Shown: piece after piece, positions 1 through 10,370 of the stretch
How the letters are laid out: each line of letters starts with the position of its first letter
How positions within the stretch are numbered: position 1 is the first letter of the stretch
NCBI GenBank assembly: GCA_963854835.1
Contig: OY978525.1
Location: 32,573,253 to 32,637,252, forward strand
Source of the DNA: Megamerina dolium
Taxonomy: Eukaryota > Arthropoda > Insecta > Diptera > Megamerinidae
Direction: 5' to 3'
Length of the DNA stretch: 64,000 bases
Made by a program: the position numbers and the translations under genes
Notes under the pieces: generated by a model
Databases searched by the model: none
Told to the model about the DNA's origin: nothing
The model's input: only the letters and a program-made list of their open reading frames with translations

Positions 1-824
1 TAACGGAGTACTGTGCATATATGATTCATTCATTGATAATACTTACAAACATGCCATTAGTGATAATTACAGTGAATTTTTTTTTCACTTGTGTTTCTGT
101 TTACATATTTGGTAAATATCACTTATATTTGTTTGTGCATAGGGTAATTAAATTGGAACGTTGCTGCATAGAGAAGATGTTGCATGTGGTACTAATGCTT
201 ATCAATTCAAATCGCTACACATGTCTGTATGCACAATACGAGTAGAAAGTTGGGGGAGTTTACAATTTAAATTTCAATTGGTATATTTAATGCACGCATG
301 CATCTTTCCCATAGTAATACGTTTGTATATTTGCTGTTTCATTATTATCTCAGCTATGAGTATATTCCGTATACTCGTATGCATATACTGAATTTAAAGT
401 GCTTTTCAATTCATTTGAACATGTGTATGTGTGTGTGTGTGTATGTTGGTAATGAATAAAAATACACCACGTACCGATGAATATCAACGATTCATTATTA
501 CAAAATCGTTGTGTATTTAAAATGTAGACATACAACAATACCTTTAAAATATGCATATAATTATTGTTTGCTTCTTTCTTTTTGAATTGTTTAGATTTTT
601 AATATAATTCAAAACACGTAGGGAGTTCACAGTATTTAACTTGACTTTTTTTGGAAAATGCAAAATTAAATATGTATGTGTATGTGCAATCAGTTGAGGT
701 CATTTGAAGTAATTTGCAGTTATTTGACGTCATGGTTGGCCTTACTAACTTTTGCCAAAGCCAACAAATTATGATCTTACATTTTGAGAAGCATTGTTAA
801 CTATTCAATGAATTATTTATTATA
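1..824. other. AT-rich non-coding DNA
   Basis: No convincing coding sequence or mobile element is visible. A short TG microsatellite lies at about 422-444. The open frames here are short and of AT-rich composition. Confidence 0.6.
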
Positions 825-1624
825 CATGGTGATTTTTTAAGAGCCTTCGGATTTAATTTAAAAAAAAAACATAAAATTTAGAGAAATGTATGAAATTTTT
901 ATTTGAGTCTATAGTACTATCTATATAATTCAATGTTTCAAGATGATTTCATGTAAATGTTGACCGCGGCTGCGCCTCAAATGGTTCATACGCTGGGTGC
1001 AATTTTGGCATACTCTCTCCAACACATCGGCCGGTATCTCACGAATAAATTCTTCAATATTGGCTTCCAGTGTGTCAACCGTTGCGGTGTTGTCGCTATA
1101 GACATGAGCCTTAACATAGCCCCACAAAAAATAGTCTAAAGGCGTTAGATCGCAGGATCTAGGCTGTCAATTGACGGGCCCCAAACGTGAAATAAACTGC
1201 TCACCGAACTCCCCTCTCAATTGGGCCATTGTTTAGCGTGGTGTGTGGCATGTGGCACGGTATTGTTGAAACCACTTGTCAGCCAAGTCCAGCTCTTCCA
1301 TTTCGGCCAAAAAAATAGCGCACGGTAGCGCTCGCCCTTCAAAGTAATGTTCCTGCTTTCGTCGTCATTGAAAAAATACGGTCCAATGATGCCACTGGCC
1401 CATAATCCACATCAAACATTGCATTTCTCGGGATGCATTGGCAGTTCTTGCAATTCTTCTGGCTGCATGAATTTTGATAATAAAATTCAATCATCTGCAA
1501 GCGTTGTTCGTTTCGTAAGTCGATTCATGGTTAAATTATAGACCAAACTGAACATGTTTGACAGTAACATGTTACACGAAAACAGCTGAGCTGCCAAAAA
1601 GAAAGTTGCCAAAGAATCACCCTG
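825..1624 (-). mobile_element. Internally deleted Tc1/mariner-superfamily element (copy 1)
   Basis: The element is 800 bp, flanked by TA (823-824, 1625-1626), with imperfect inverted ends related to CAGGGTGATTTTTTAAG. Read on the minus strand it starts with a transposase N-terminus beginning MNRLT. It then jumps by deletion past the helix-turn-helix DNA-binding region into the catalytic half. The C-terminal 65 residues (about 930-1127) are still open and contain the family signatures GYVKAHVYSD and HLRRSRGQHLHEI. The copy is non-autonomous and inactive. A related copy in the opposite orientation lies at 45944-46850. Terminal signal, TA duplication and protein relics all agree; the exact subfamily (maT-like) is inferred. 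Confidence 0.85.
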
Positions 1625-1639
1625 TATTAACCGTGTCAT

Positions 1640-2039
1640 TTAATGCGTATTAAAAAAAATGAACACACTTAACTTAATATATACATCGTCGTGCTTATAT
1701 CATAAATCCACTAATGTATGGTAGAAATCATTTAACATCAGCTGCATACATCTATCTAGTCATCGTTTTGACGTCATTAATTAGCTTACCTTCAGCTTTA
1801 AGTCATTTGAAATTAAGATTACTTGAAATCGGATCAGACGCATAAACACAAATGTATTTACTTGATTTTCTTAGTTGTATCAACCTGTATTTTTTTTTAT
1901 TTTTATTTTATTTTTGATTATATGCATATTAAGGTGGGGCAAATTGTGTGTAGCATAATTTGCACAGCTTGGATCAGCGGAAAACATAAAACGTAAATAA
2001 TTTTAATATTTTATTTTTCAAGGAAAGAAAAAAAAAAAT
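1640..2039. other. AT-rich non-coding DNA
   Basis: AT-rich sequence with A and T runs. No gene or recognisable repeat unit was seen. Confidence 0.5.
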
Positions 2040-2434
2040 ACCAAATTTTGTAGGTGTGACCTCCTATGGGGTGAAGATAGAGGATAAGTATGTTCAGAGC
2101 AAATATTAATAGAGTTTGGTCATACATTTCGCATCTGTGATTCCTACGCAGCTATGGGGTTATTTGACGATTTTTGGAGGTTTGGGATTCACTTGTATGG
2201 GCGTCCCGTTAATTGGTGGTTATAGAGAATAAGTATCTTTCAAGGAAATATTGGGAATGATTGGGAATATTGCGAATACTGGGCAGCTATGTGAGTTTTT
2301 GTTTTTGTTTTTCATTTATTATTGCTTTCATTTCGTATGAGAGGCACGTTAAAGGATGTAGATAGATATTGAGATGTTTGGAGAAAATGTTGCGGAGGAA
2401 AAATGCATAGAGGTCGGTAATACATTTCACTGCT
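2040..2434 (+). repeat. T1 dispersed tandem repeat, plus orientation
   Basis: Degenerate repeat units carry recurring phrases such as GCAGCTATGGGGTTATTTG, 'ATTAATGGGGTCGGTCAT-like' and 'AGTATGTTCGGA-like', spaced roughly 130-160 bp apart. The same units recur at 8.3, 30.8, 49.3-52.9 and 61.9 kb. A SINE has split this array; it continues from 2950. Confidence 0.65.
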
Positions 2435-2949
2435 CTAAGAGTTATTTCTGTGGGTGCCGTAGCTCAGTGGTTAGTGTGTTGGCCTTCTGATCTGTAGGTC
2501 GAGGGTTCAATCCCCGGCTGAGAAATAACCCTTAGTTTAGGTTAGGTTATGTAGCTGCCGTCTCTCTGAGAGGACACACTTAGGCCAGAAAGGACCATTG
2601 TGATACCACCGAGCTTCTCTTCCAATACCTTTCTCTTCTTTAGAGATTTTTCTTTCGAACGGTACTCACCTGCCGGCAAAAATTGGCAATTTTTCCTGCA
2701 GTAATAATTTGCCAAAAATGATTCTTACAGAGCTCTGTGACAAAACTAAGTTAAAGTGATGTCACAAGAGTTCTGCCGTTCGGAACCGGCTAATATAAGT
2801 AGGTCCCTTCTAATGCTGTTCAAATTTAACACGCGCAACAGTATTGGAAGAGAAGCTCGGTGGTATCACAATGGTCCTTTCTGGCCTAAGTGTGTTATCT
2901 CAGAGAGACGGCAGCTACATAACCTAACCTAAACTAAGGGTTATTTCTG
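2435..2949 (+). mobile_element. tRNA-derived SINE, type B tail, snap-back rearranged copy
   Basis: A 16-bp target duplication CTAAGRGTTATTTCTG lies at 2435-2450 and 2934-2949, with one mismatch. The element (2451-2933) begins with a tRNA-like head carrying a Pol III A box (TAGCTCAGTGG, 2460-2470) and B box (GGTTCAATCCC). Directly after the head, 2521-2628 is the reverse complement of 2841-2948, with 106 of 108 bases matching. That inverted segment covers the SINE's own type B tail plus 14 bases of target DNA. The normal body then follows from about 2640. It ends with the CCTAA-like tail at 2920-2933. Confidence 0.88.
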
Positions 2950-3530
2950 GGCATCTTTGGGGTTTTTATTCGTTCTTCATGTGTTTTTACATTCTTTTTG
3001 TGTGGGAGTCCTGATAAGTATTGGAAATTTGGTGAAAATATCGGGGAGGAGGAGGAATATTCACCGCACTAGGTGAATTTCTGAGCAGCTATGGGGTTAT
3101 TTGTACATCTTCAGAGTTTTTACTTTCATGTTTTGAGGTATTATTGGGGTGGAAAAATAAATAAGGGTCGATCATATTATTTATCGTTCTAAGAGTGATT
3201 TCTGGATAACTATGGGTTTATTTGTCGATTTTCAGGTATTTTTGTGTAATTTTGTATCGAAGATTCACTAAGGAGTTAAGGTAGAAGGAAATTTTGAGGA
3301 TGAAAAATTAACTAGGGGTGATAGCTGGTCAGCTATTTTGATCTGAAATTTCAACATTGATCTTGGGCCTAATGTGGACGTTGGCGGCAAGAAATTTTTG
3401 TTTTATTTTGTTCACAGGATATGCTACACTTTCTCTACAAAAATCTTTTTTAAGTAGAATACTCCAAATCTCAATATGGTTATGACTTTTTGGAAAAAAA
3501 GCGTTGTGCACGGATGTTCTAAAAATTGTT
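2950..3530 (+). repeat. T1 dispersed tandem repeat, continued
   Basis: This continues the array at 2040-2434. The phrase 'GCAGCTATGGGGTTATTTG' and its variants recur near 3090 and 3203, each followed by a TTTTCAGG-like stretch and AAAAATTAA. Confidence 0.6.
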
Positions 3531-4009
3531 CCACCTTAATGTATGTATATATATTAATGTATAATTATTAAATATATATAATTGCGTGTATTGAAAGGAA
3601 ATTTTAGATATTAGGTGTCATTTTATATTTATACTATGAATCATAGATGGAATGAGAGAAAACCTATTCTAATACTGTACAGATTAAATTTACAAGTCAA
3701 CCTAAGTAGGCTGAAATTATTATATATTTACGTCACTTTAAACAATATTCATTCGAGTTACATATACATTATTACACATATTAAAATAATAAATAGGCTA
3801 CGTAAAGTTAAAAAAAAAATAAGTTCATAGCTGAGTGGCGCAAGTAAAAATTATACATACCTTTAGCTTGAGATAGATATTTTGAAATTTTCCATGTGCT
3901 ACTTTCAGTAGGCATGCCTAGTTATATTTTTGCTACACAAACACATTTATTTGTATAACAATATAATTTGTAATTAAAAGTAGGTTATTTTTAATTGTTT
4001 CTTACTAAT
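3531..4009. other. AT-rich non-coding DNA
   Basis: Nothing recognisable apart from AT-rich sequence was seen between the T1 array and the next SINE. Confidence 0.5.
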
Positions 4010-4401
4010 CTTGCCTAATAATAAAATAAATAAAAATAAATCTGTGGCACTTAAAGCCCTAAAGGGCTCATTGGCCGAGCTTCTCTTCCATTACTGTTGT
4101 GCGTCTTAAATTTGGACAGTATTAGAAGGGACCTACTTATTTTAACCGGTTCCGAACGGCAGAACACTTGTGACATCACTTTTTCTGAGCTTTGTCACAG
4201 AGTTCTTTTAGAAGCTTTTTCATGGCAAGTTGTTACTGTCGGAAGAATTGCCAATTGCTTGCAGACAGGTGGGTACCATTCGAAAGAAAAAACTTATCGA
4301 TATTAAATTTGTTATGCATCAGCCGGGGATTGAACCACGACTACAGATCAGAAAGCGAACACACTAACCACTGAGCTACGTCACCCACTTGCCTAATAAT
4401 A
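4010..4401 (-). mobile_element. tRNA-derived SINE, type A tail
   Basis: A perfect 14-bp target duplication CTTGCCTAATAATA (4010-4023 and 4388-4401) brackets a 364-bp SINE read on the minus strand. The order is tRNA head with A and B boxes next to 4387, then the body with the GTCGGCAAGCAATTGGCAAT-like section (diverged here). Next comes the GCCGTTCGGAACCGG section, then the type A tail whose hairpin AGCCC/GGGCT lies near 4050-4070, then a T-rich end (A-rich on the plus strand). Open frames inside it are shared by all copies and are not genes. Confidence 0.93.
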
Positions 4402-5250
4402 GTATGCCATTTTGACTCGAGGGTATGATGAGAATAATTTTTCAATAAAACAAGTAACATATTTTTAATCATCATAGATTAACACTATCTTCTTTCCTGA
4501 ATCAAATATAACAATTTATTTCTCCATTTATTTTTTTAGTTGAGCTAAGATTCACATCGAAATCTAATAGCAATTATATACATTTATCGGAAATATGAAA
4601 AGCTGTCATTATTTTTGATTTATCAACATTTCTTTGATTTATCAACAAAATAATACTATTTCGCTTTTCTTTAACATGATGACGTCATATGTGCTCAAAT
4701 ATTATTTCAATATAGGAATGATGCGCAATGCCTAATCTATGTGCATATGTTAAATGAAACCAGATTATATGGAATATTAGATAATCTGTACCAATTTTTT
4801 GCTAGATGTTTTCTTTGATAAAACTTGCATGCTTTGGAGAGAAATAATTTATGTAAAAACCTTCTCAACTATCAAAGGTACACAATTTTTGGTATTACTA
4901 TGAATTTTGATTTTCAAATGGAATATTTATTATTGAATTATTTTTAAGCAACCCAACGCATCATTGCATATTTTTGTATAGTCTAAATAAATAAAAAATA
5001 CATTAAAATCATACACTGAAATATCCAATAGAAGCCTTCACTTTGGCTTAATGAATTCATGATATTTTAAATAGATTTTTATTACTTAAAAAATTAAGAA
5101 AAAATATATTTGAATATACATCTTCATTAGATTTCATTGTTTGCATATAATAAATGCAGCCAATGTATAATATTGCTCCGCTTGTTTCCCTTCCGTCATA
5201 CATAGAAGGCAGCTTGTATTTATGTATGTAAACAATTTGGAAAAATTTTA
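4402..5250. other. AT-rich non-coding DNA
   Basis: AT-rich sequence; no element ends and no coding sequence were recognised. Confidence 0.5.
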
Positions 5251-5296
5251 ATTGAATGCATTTCGGAAAATATTATTCGAAGTACAGATTAATACA

Positions 5297-5539
5297 ATGT
5301 TATGTGTTTTCATACTTGTATGTACATTATGGGCATTGCGTGAGTTACGGATGCTAAGCATTTCGCATGAAGAATCGAATGTTGCCATTGTCGATGACTT
5401 CTTCGTTTTTGAAGAAGTATGGCCCAATTATGTCTCAGGGCCCACACTATCGCACTATTTTTCGATGGGAATTAGTGCCGGAGTAAATATGCCATCACTG
5501 AAACCAAATATGACGATAAAACATCTAACTGAATGTTGA
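5297..5539 (+). CDS. Hypothetical 80-residue protein or isolated exon
   Basis: This reading frame stands out from its AT-rich surroundings by balanced codon use and higher GC. From the first ATG it encodes 80 residues. A hydrophobic stretch of about 12 residues near the N-terminus (CVFILVCTLWAL) could be a signal peptide or membrane anchor. An acidic middle follows (around DDFFVFEEVWPNY), then a C-terminus with one potential N-glycosylation site (NMT). The frame is open 15 codons upstream of the ATG to a stop just before 5252. A possible splice acceptor (TACAG, 5283-5287) precedes the ATG but lacks a pyrimidine tract. An AATAAA lies just after the stop. I do not recognise the family. It could be a small secreted-protein gene, one exon of a larger gene, or a relic; it is not part of any repeat seen here. 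Confidence 0.4.
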   Translation: MLCVFILVCTLWALRELRMLSISHEESNVAIVDDFFVFEEVWPNYVSGPTLSHYFSMGISAGVNMPSLKPNMTIKHLTEC

Positions 5540-6340
5540 TTTTAGAAATAAATAACTTCAATTTGCAAGTACGTATTTGCATGATGAAATGTCAGACAAT
5601 ATTTAATAAAAATGTGGTATGAAGTGTCAAATTAAATGTCATAATGACCGAGTTTCACTTGATTGGAAAATAAGTCCCTTCCCCGAAAACCCTTGTGTTG
5701 CGGTATTTAAGCCTTGTTGCTAATGTTTAAAATAAACTATGAAAAATTTTTCCAGTTTCTATTGATTTTTTCTGGCAAATGCCCATATAGGCCCATATAG
5801 TATACTTACGCAAATGCCCTACTAAATCTCTATTGAGACTAAATTCGCTTACATACATTCTCATTTCGTATAGTACCATATATATATAATAAGATAATTA
5901 AGTACATACTTAAGTTAATTATAATGAAGTCGTAACACTTAAATATATTGTAGGCACTTGTGTAAATCTTTCTCTGACTTACATTAACTAATTATTGATG
6001 TTTCGATTGTTGAAATGAAATTGAAATTTTATTCAATTTTGCATTTTCATTGAAGACATCTAATTAAAAAATGAATGTGTAGTTGATTCAAGTATGAGGT
6101 CCACTTCAAAAATGAATTACCCTTAATTTGCTGAATATAGTATATTTTAAACAGATATATTCTGTCAAAAAGTATCCGGAATAAGTGCTCTAAAAACGAA
6201 TATAAAAAAAAAAGAAAAGAAGCTGCTCAGGACAGTGAAATATAGGCTTATTTTTTTTGTGGTACCCTATGATTTTTACGAATAAAATGGCTGCCCGATG
6301 TCAGAATGACAAGTGCCAAATGTCAAACTAGTACAATTTT
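5540..6340. other. Non-coding DNA
   Basis: No gene was seen; the sequence is AT-rich. The stretch from about 6226 may be the leading part of a decayed mariner-like element whose N-terminus starts at 6345. Confidence 0.4.
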
Positions 6341-6344
6341 TACC

Positions 6345-6413
6345 ATGGAGCATTACACAGCACAAAAACGATCTAAAATTGTAGAATTTTATTTTCAAAT
6401 TTTTGGAGTCGTG
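6345..6413 (+). pseudogene. Tc1/mariner-like transposase N-terminal fragment
   Basis: The ATG at 6345 opens MEHYTAQKRSKIVEFYF, the typical start of a mariner-superfamily transposase of the same broad kind as the copies at 825-1624 and 45944-46850. Similarity stops after about 20 codons. The rest of that element cannot be traced. Confidence 0.5.
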
Positions 6414-6856
6414 TGGAGTCGTGAAAGTAAACAATATTCGAAAAAAAAATAAGATATTTTTCGGTGTGTGAATTAGTAACAGGCTTTTTACGTTACATGG
6501 CGCCACGTGTAAGCGCGATGTCATACATCATTGTCCGAAATGTCATTTTAAATGTCTATTCACTTGCTTTCAAAATCAGTCAAACGTTTTCAATTTGGTT
6601 GTGCGCATAATATTTTTTTCACGATGGAAAATTTTGAGAATTGGCGAACAGCACTTGCGGAAAGGTTTTTAACGTTATTTTTTGACGATGCGGCTGAAAG
6701 TCATCGTTTGCTTGTGGAATTGTATGGCGATAATTCTCTATTCAATACACAGTGTAAGTAGTGATTTGTACAATTCAAAAACGGTTATTTTGGTATCAAA
6801 GGCAAAGAACGTCGAAAAAGTTTGAAGACGAGGTTTTGGAGACATTATTCGACATT

Positions 6857-6896
6857 CGAAAACATGTCATTCAATATTTTGAATGACATGTTTTCG
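6857..6896. repeat. Perfect 18-bp-arm palindrome at a LINE insertion junction
   Basis: CGAAAACATGTCATTCAA (6857-6874) is followed by a 4-base TATT loop and its exact reverse complement (6879-6896). The right arm is mariner 3' sequence duplicated by the jockey-like LINE insertion; the left arm is an extra inverted copy of it. Confidence 0.9.
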
Positions 6897-8203
6897 GCTT
6901 CAGTAATTCATCTCATGCACATTTTCAATGCTATCCTTCGTATTAAACACTATCCCAAATGCTGGAAAACTTCAAAAATTATTATGATAGCAAAACCAGG
7001 AAAAGACCCTACAAAAGTTGCATCGTACAGACCTATCAGCCTCCTGCCTCTACTCTCTAAAGTATTCGAAAAGCTACTTGTCATGAATATAACTCCATTT
7101 ATTAATCTCAACCAACTGATTCCCCAACATCAGTTTGGATTTAGAAAACAGCACGGCACAATAGAACAAGTCCACCGCATTGTAACTCTGATAAGGAACA
7201 CTTTTGAAGAAAAAAAGTATTGCTCAGCTGTCTTACTTGATATCACTCAAGCTTTCGATAAAGTATGGCACAATGGCCTTATTTACAAACTCAAACTATT
7301 ACTGCCTGCAAAAGTCTCCTCATTGCTTAGTAGCTACCTCACGAAAAGACAATTTCTCGTGCATCACAAGGATTACACAACAAATCGATTGGATATTCAC
7401 GCTGGCGTTCCTCAAGGAAGCGTTTTGGGCCCCTTACTGTATCTCTTATACACTTCAGATATGCCCAACAATAACTATACATTCATATCGACCTTTGATA
7501 CGACAATATTGTGTTCTCGCTCTAACCCCATAGAAGCTGCTAAACTCCTGCAGACTCATGTCGATTCTCTCGAAATCTGGCTAGCAAAATGGCGTATAAA
7601 AGTCAATGAATCAAAGAGCGTACATGTAAACTTCACGCTAAGGCTAGATACATGTCCCCAACTTAAAATTAATGGCCAATCAGTTCCACAATGTTCCTCA
7701 ACAAAGTACTTGGGTATTCACCTCGACAGAAGGCTGACCTGGAAAAATCACATAGAGGCAAAGAAAACTCAGATGAAGCTTAAAATTAATCAGTTATGGT
7801 GGCTGTTACACAAAAGATCAAAGTTGAATTTCGAATACAAAGTGCTTTTATATAAAGCAATCCTGAAGCCAATCTGGACTTATGGTATTCAGTTTTGGGG
7901 CGCCGCATCTCCCTCAAATATCGAAAAATTGCAGCGAATACAATCCAAGTGTCTGCGAATTATTGTAAACGCGCCTTGGTATATGAGGAACGTTAACATC
8001 CATCGAGATTTAAATGTACTCACAATTTCTGAGGAAGTTGCAATGTCCAGCAGAAGCTACATTCAAAAATTACACAATCATCCGAATCCCCTTGCTAGAC
8101 AATTGTTGCTGAGCACGGGGCATCGTCGATTAAAAAGAAAAGACACACTGAATATGCGCACTGAAAGATTCAATAAATGCTTAGTATAAAAAAAAAAAAA
8201 TAC
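6896..8203 (+). pseudogene. 5'-truncated jockey-clade LINE: reverse transcriptase fragment (copy 1)
   Basis: An open frame of about 430 codons covers most of a jockey-type reverse transcriptase. It contains the SYRPISLLPLLSKVFEKLL motif, QHQFGFRKQHGT, the first catalytic aspartate in DITQAFDKVWH, the GVPQGSVLGPLLY motif, and the thumb and C-terminal region to the stop at 8189. The FADD catalytic box is destroyed: the sequence reads TFDTTIL, two residues short, so the enzyme is dead. The element is flanked by an approximately 18-bp duplication (TTTGAATGACATGTTTTC at 6878-6895; TTTGCATGACATGTATTT at 8204-8221) and ends in poly(A) at 8188-8200. Its 3' end has lost about 130 bp compared with the copy at 35206-36648. 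Confidence 0.9.
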
Positions 8204-8261
8204 TTTGCATGACATGTATTTTTTACAGAATTCTTAAACACACCCAATACAAAAGAAAATC

Positions 8262-8690
8262 ACCCTATATATGATCGACTTCCATTAATTTTTCCTTCGC
8301 CACATTTCTTCCGAACATACTTACCCTTATCTCTACCCCCTTAGAGAATTTCCATGTTAAGTGAATGTAAAAATACCTGAAAATCGAAAAATAATCCCAG
8401 AAATCGCAACTATAACAGCAAAATGTATGACTGACTCCCATTAATTTATCCTACCTAACATTTGTTCCAAACATACTTACCCTGTATCTCTAGTCTTTAA
8501 ATGTCTGAAAAATGTCCACCCATTAAATTTTCCACACCAACATTTCCCTCGATTATACTTATCTCCTATCTTGTACCCTTTAAGAGGAGTACCATACAAA
8601 ATGGCCGAAAAACCGTCTCAAATCGACAAATAAGCTCATACATAGCTGTTTACAGTGATCTTCTTGAAGCAAATTTAAGTTAACAGTGCT
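8262..8690 (-). repeat. T1 dispersed tandem repeat, minus orientation
   Basis: Repeated phrases CCATTAATTTTTCC, GAACATACTTACCC and ATGTATGACTGACTCCC-like are the reverse complement of the T1 units at 2-3.5 kb. About three units are visible. Confidence 0.65.
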
Positions 8691-9845
8691 GCCAAACATT
8701 CATAAATATTGATATTGAAATCTACTTTACTCAATTCAAGTTCAAAATTCTTGATACTTTTTTCATTCTTGCTTTTTGCTTTATGCTCAAAAATAGCGAA
8801 TTTTTCAAACATACAAAACAAGGATAACTTGTTGAATTATTGTCCTTGTACCACAGCCTATTCAGTGTTATAGTGAATAGCATTAATGTAATTACGTTCT
8901 TGATATTATTTTGTCAGCTGAATAAATATGAAGAAATATGTTATATTGTAAGTACGAGTACTCGTAAAGTAAGATGAAAACATTCTAGACTTTGTTAATT
9001 ATACATTAGTGACTTTGTAGCAAAACGCATAATAATGTTGTACACTGTTTTTTTTTTATTGATACATATGCCTTTTAATTGCTACTTACGTACAGTATAT
9101 CTTATTAATATTCTGTTCTTGTTGTGGCGTCAAATTGTTTATCTAAATAATATTCATATCATTTACCATATGAGAGGCCATATTTTAACTTGTTTTTATT
9201 ATTTATTTATTTATTAGATGTCTACTCGTTTGTACATTGATAAAAATATACAACAATATAAAATTGTCATTGAACTTTATTCGAAACACCTCCATAACTA
9301 CGAGTACTTAATAATTTGTATAAACCCGTGCCAATATTTAAATATTAAAATTTTCATCGTGAATGTACCCCTCATTATTTGATTGGTGTTAAATTTAAAT
9401 GTAAATTCAAACGACATTTTCATTTCATTGACTTTTTTCACATTTTTTCAGATTTTTATTTCATATTATTGCTGACAATACCTAAATTTTCATTTCTTTT
9501 ACTACTTAATATTTATTTAGTAAATTCTATTTCTAAATATTACTCATCTGTTATATTTTAATAATTATTAGAAAGAAACTACAAACATAATTGTGTCATT
9601 AGTAGCTCAAGATAAGTAATAATTTACAAAATCAACATAAAAAATTTATTGTAAATATACAAATAAAATATAGATTAACATATTCACAGAATGAAATCCA
9701 AATATGCTAATACGATACAATGAACCGGGAACATTTAGAACATAAGCAAGGTTGTAATAAAATATAAAAAAATTGGATACAAAATTATTCAAGGTCGTGA
9801 TATCGAAAAAAAATGTATATTTATTTTTTTTTGTTTTCATTTTGC
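8691..9845. other. AT-rich non-coding DNA
   Basis: Very AT-rich; nothing recognisable. Confidence 0.5.
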
Positions 9846-10165
9846 TTAGTGGGTCGTGTCTTTGATGGCTATCTGAGCCGTAGATCGTGGGTTCGAATTC
9901 GAATGTCGGCAAGCAATTAGGAATTTCCCCCATGCGGGAACAATTTGCTGTAGAATATCTTTTAAAAGGGCTCTGATAGAGGTCAATAAAAGTTGTATTA
10001 CAAGATTCTGCCGATCGGAACCAGTATCTTTTAATACTGTCCACATTTAACACGTCGAATAGTACTCGAGAAATGTTTGGTGGTTTCACAAAATGGCCTT
10101 TCTGCCCTAAATGTGTGGTCTCATAGAGAGCATCTCTCAGAGAGAGTGGTTACAATAACCCATCA
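9846..10165 (+). mobile_element. Old, degenerate SINE of type B
   Basis: A B-box-like GGTTCGAATTC (9890-9900) is followed by recognisable body pieces (GTCGGCAAGCAATTAGG, GATTCTGCCGATCGGAACC). The type B tail then runs from about 10076 (GGTGGTTTCACAAAATGGCC to AGAGAGTGG). The section between head and GTCGGCAAGC is deleted and the divergence is high, so this is an old copy. Confidence 0.7.
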
Positions 10166-10280
10166 AGCAGTGTTTAATGCTACCAGAATCTGTGTAATGG
10201 ACAAATTTTTGCATAAAAAAATGTTCAAAGATTTTCGTTTAGAAGCAAAAATCATTTTTGACATTATTTTGATATTCTGA

Positions 10281-10352
10281 TAAGCCGGGGAGTGGAATTC
10301 ACGACCTATAACTTATGTGCCAACGTATTAAGCAATTTAACTACGGCACCCA
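10281..10352 (-). mobile_element. SINE tRNA-like head fragment, inverted
   Basis: AAGCCGGGGAGTGGAATTCA to CTACGGCACCCA is the reverse complement of a SINE head, with the B box near 10290-10300 and the A box near 10340. It faces the degenerate SINE just upstream, about 120 bp away. The layout may be another head-to-tail inverted arrangement like 2435-2949. Confidence 0.65.
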
Positions 10353-10370
10353 TTAAGAACCTATAATATT

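Larger units (their letters stand above)
6590..8247 (+). mobile_element. Decayed mariner interrupted by a jockey-like LINE
   Basis: The ATG at 6624 starts a mariner transposase N-terminus containing DDAAESHRLLVELYGDN. A stop follows the NTQCK motif (6759-6761), then further relics (KGKER, FEDE) to about 6855. The 3' end of the same mariner reappears at 8204-8247 after the LINE, ending CACACCCAA followed by TA. It matches, in reverse, the terminus of the related element at 55903-56545 (TTGGGTGTGTG). Most of the transposase is deleted, so this was a deletion derivative before the LINE landed in its 3' end. The left terminus was not identified. Confidence 0.7.

Noticed and set aside
2451..2525. 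tRNA genes at each GTAGCTCAGTGG...GGTTCAATCCC block
   Set aside because: The A and B boxes are good but the stems do not pair as a functional tRNA and each block is followed by the SINE body. They are SINE heads.
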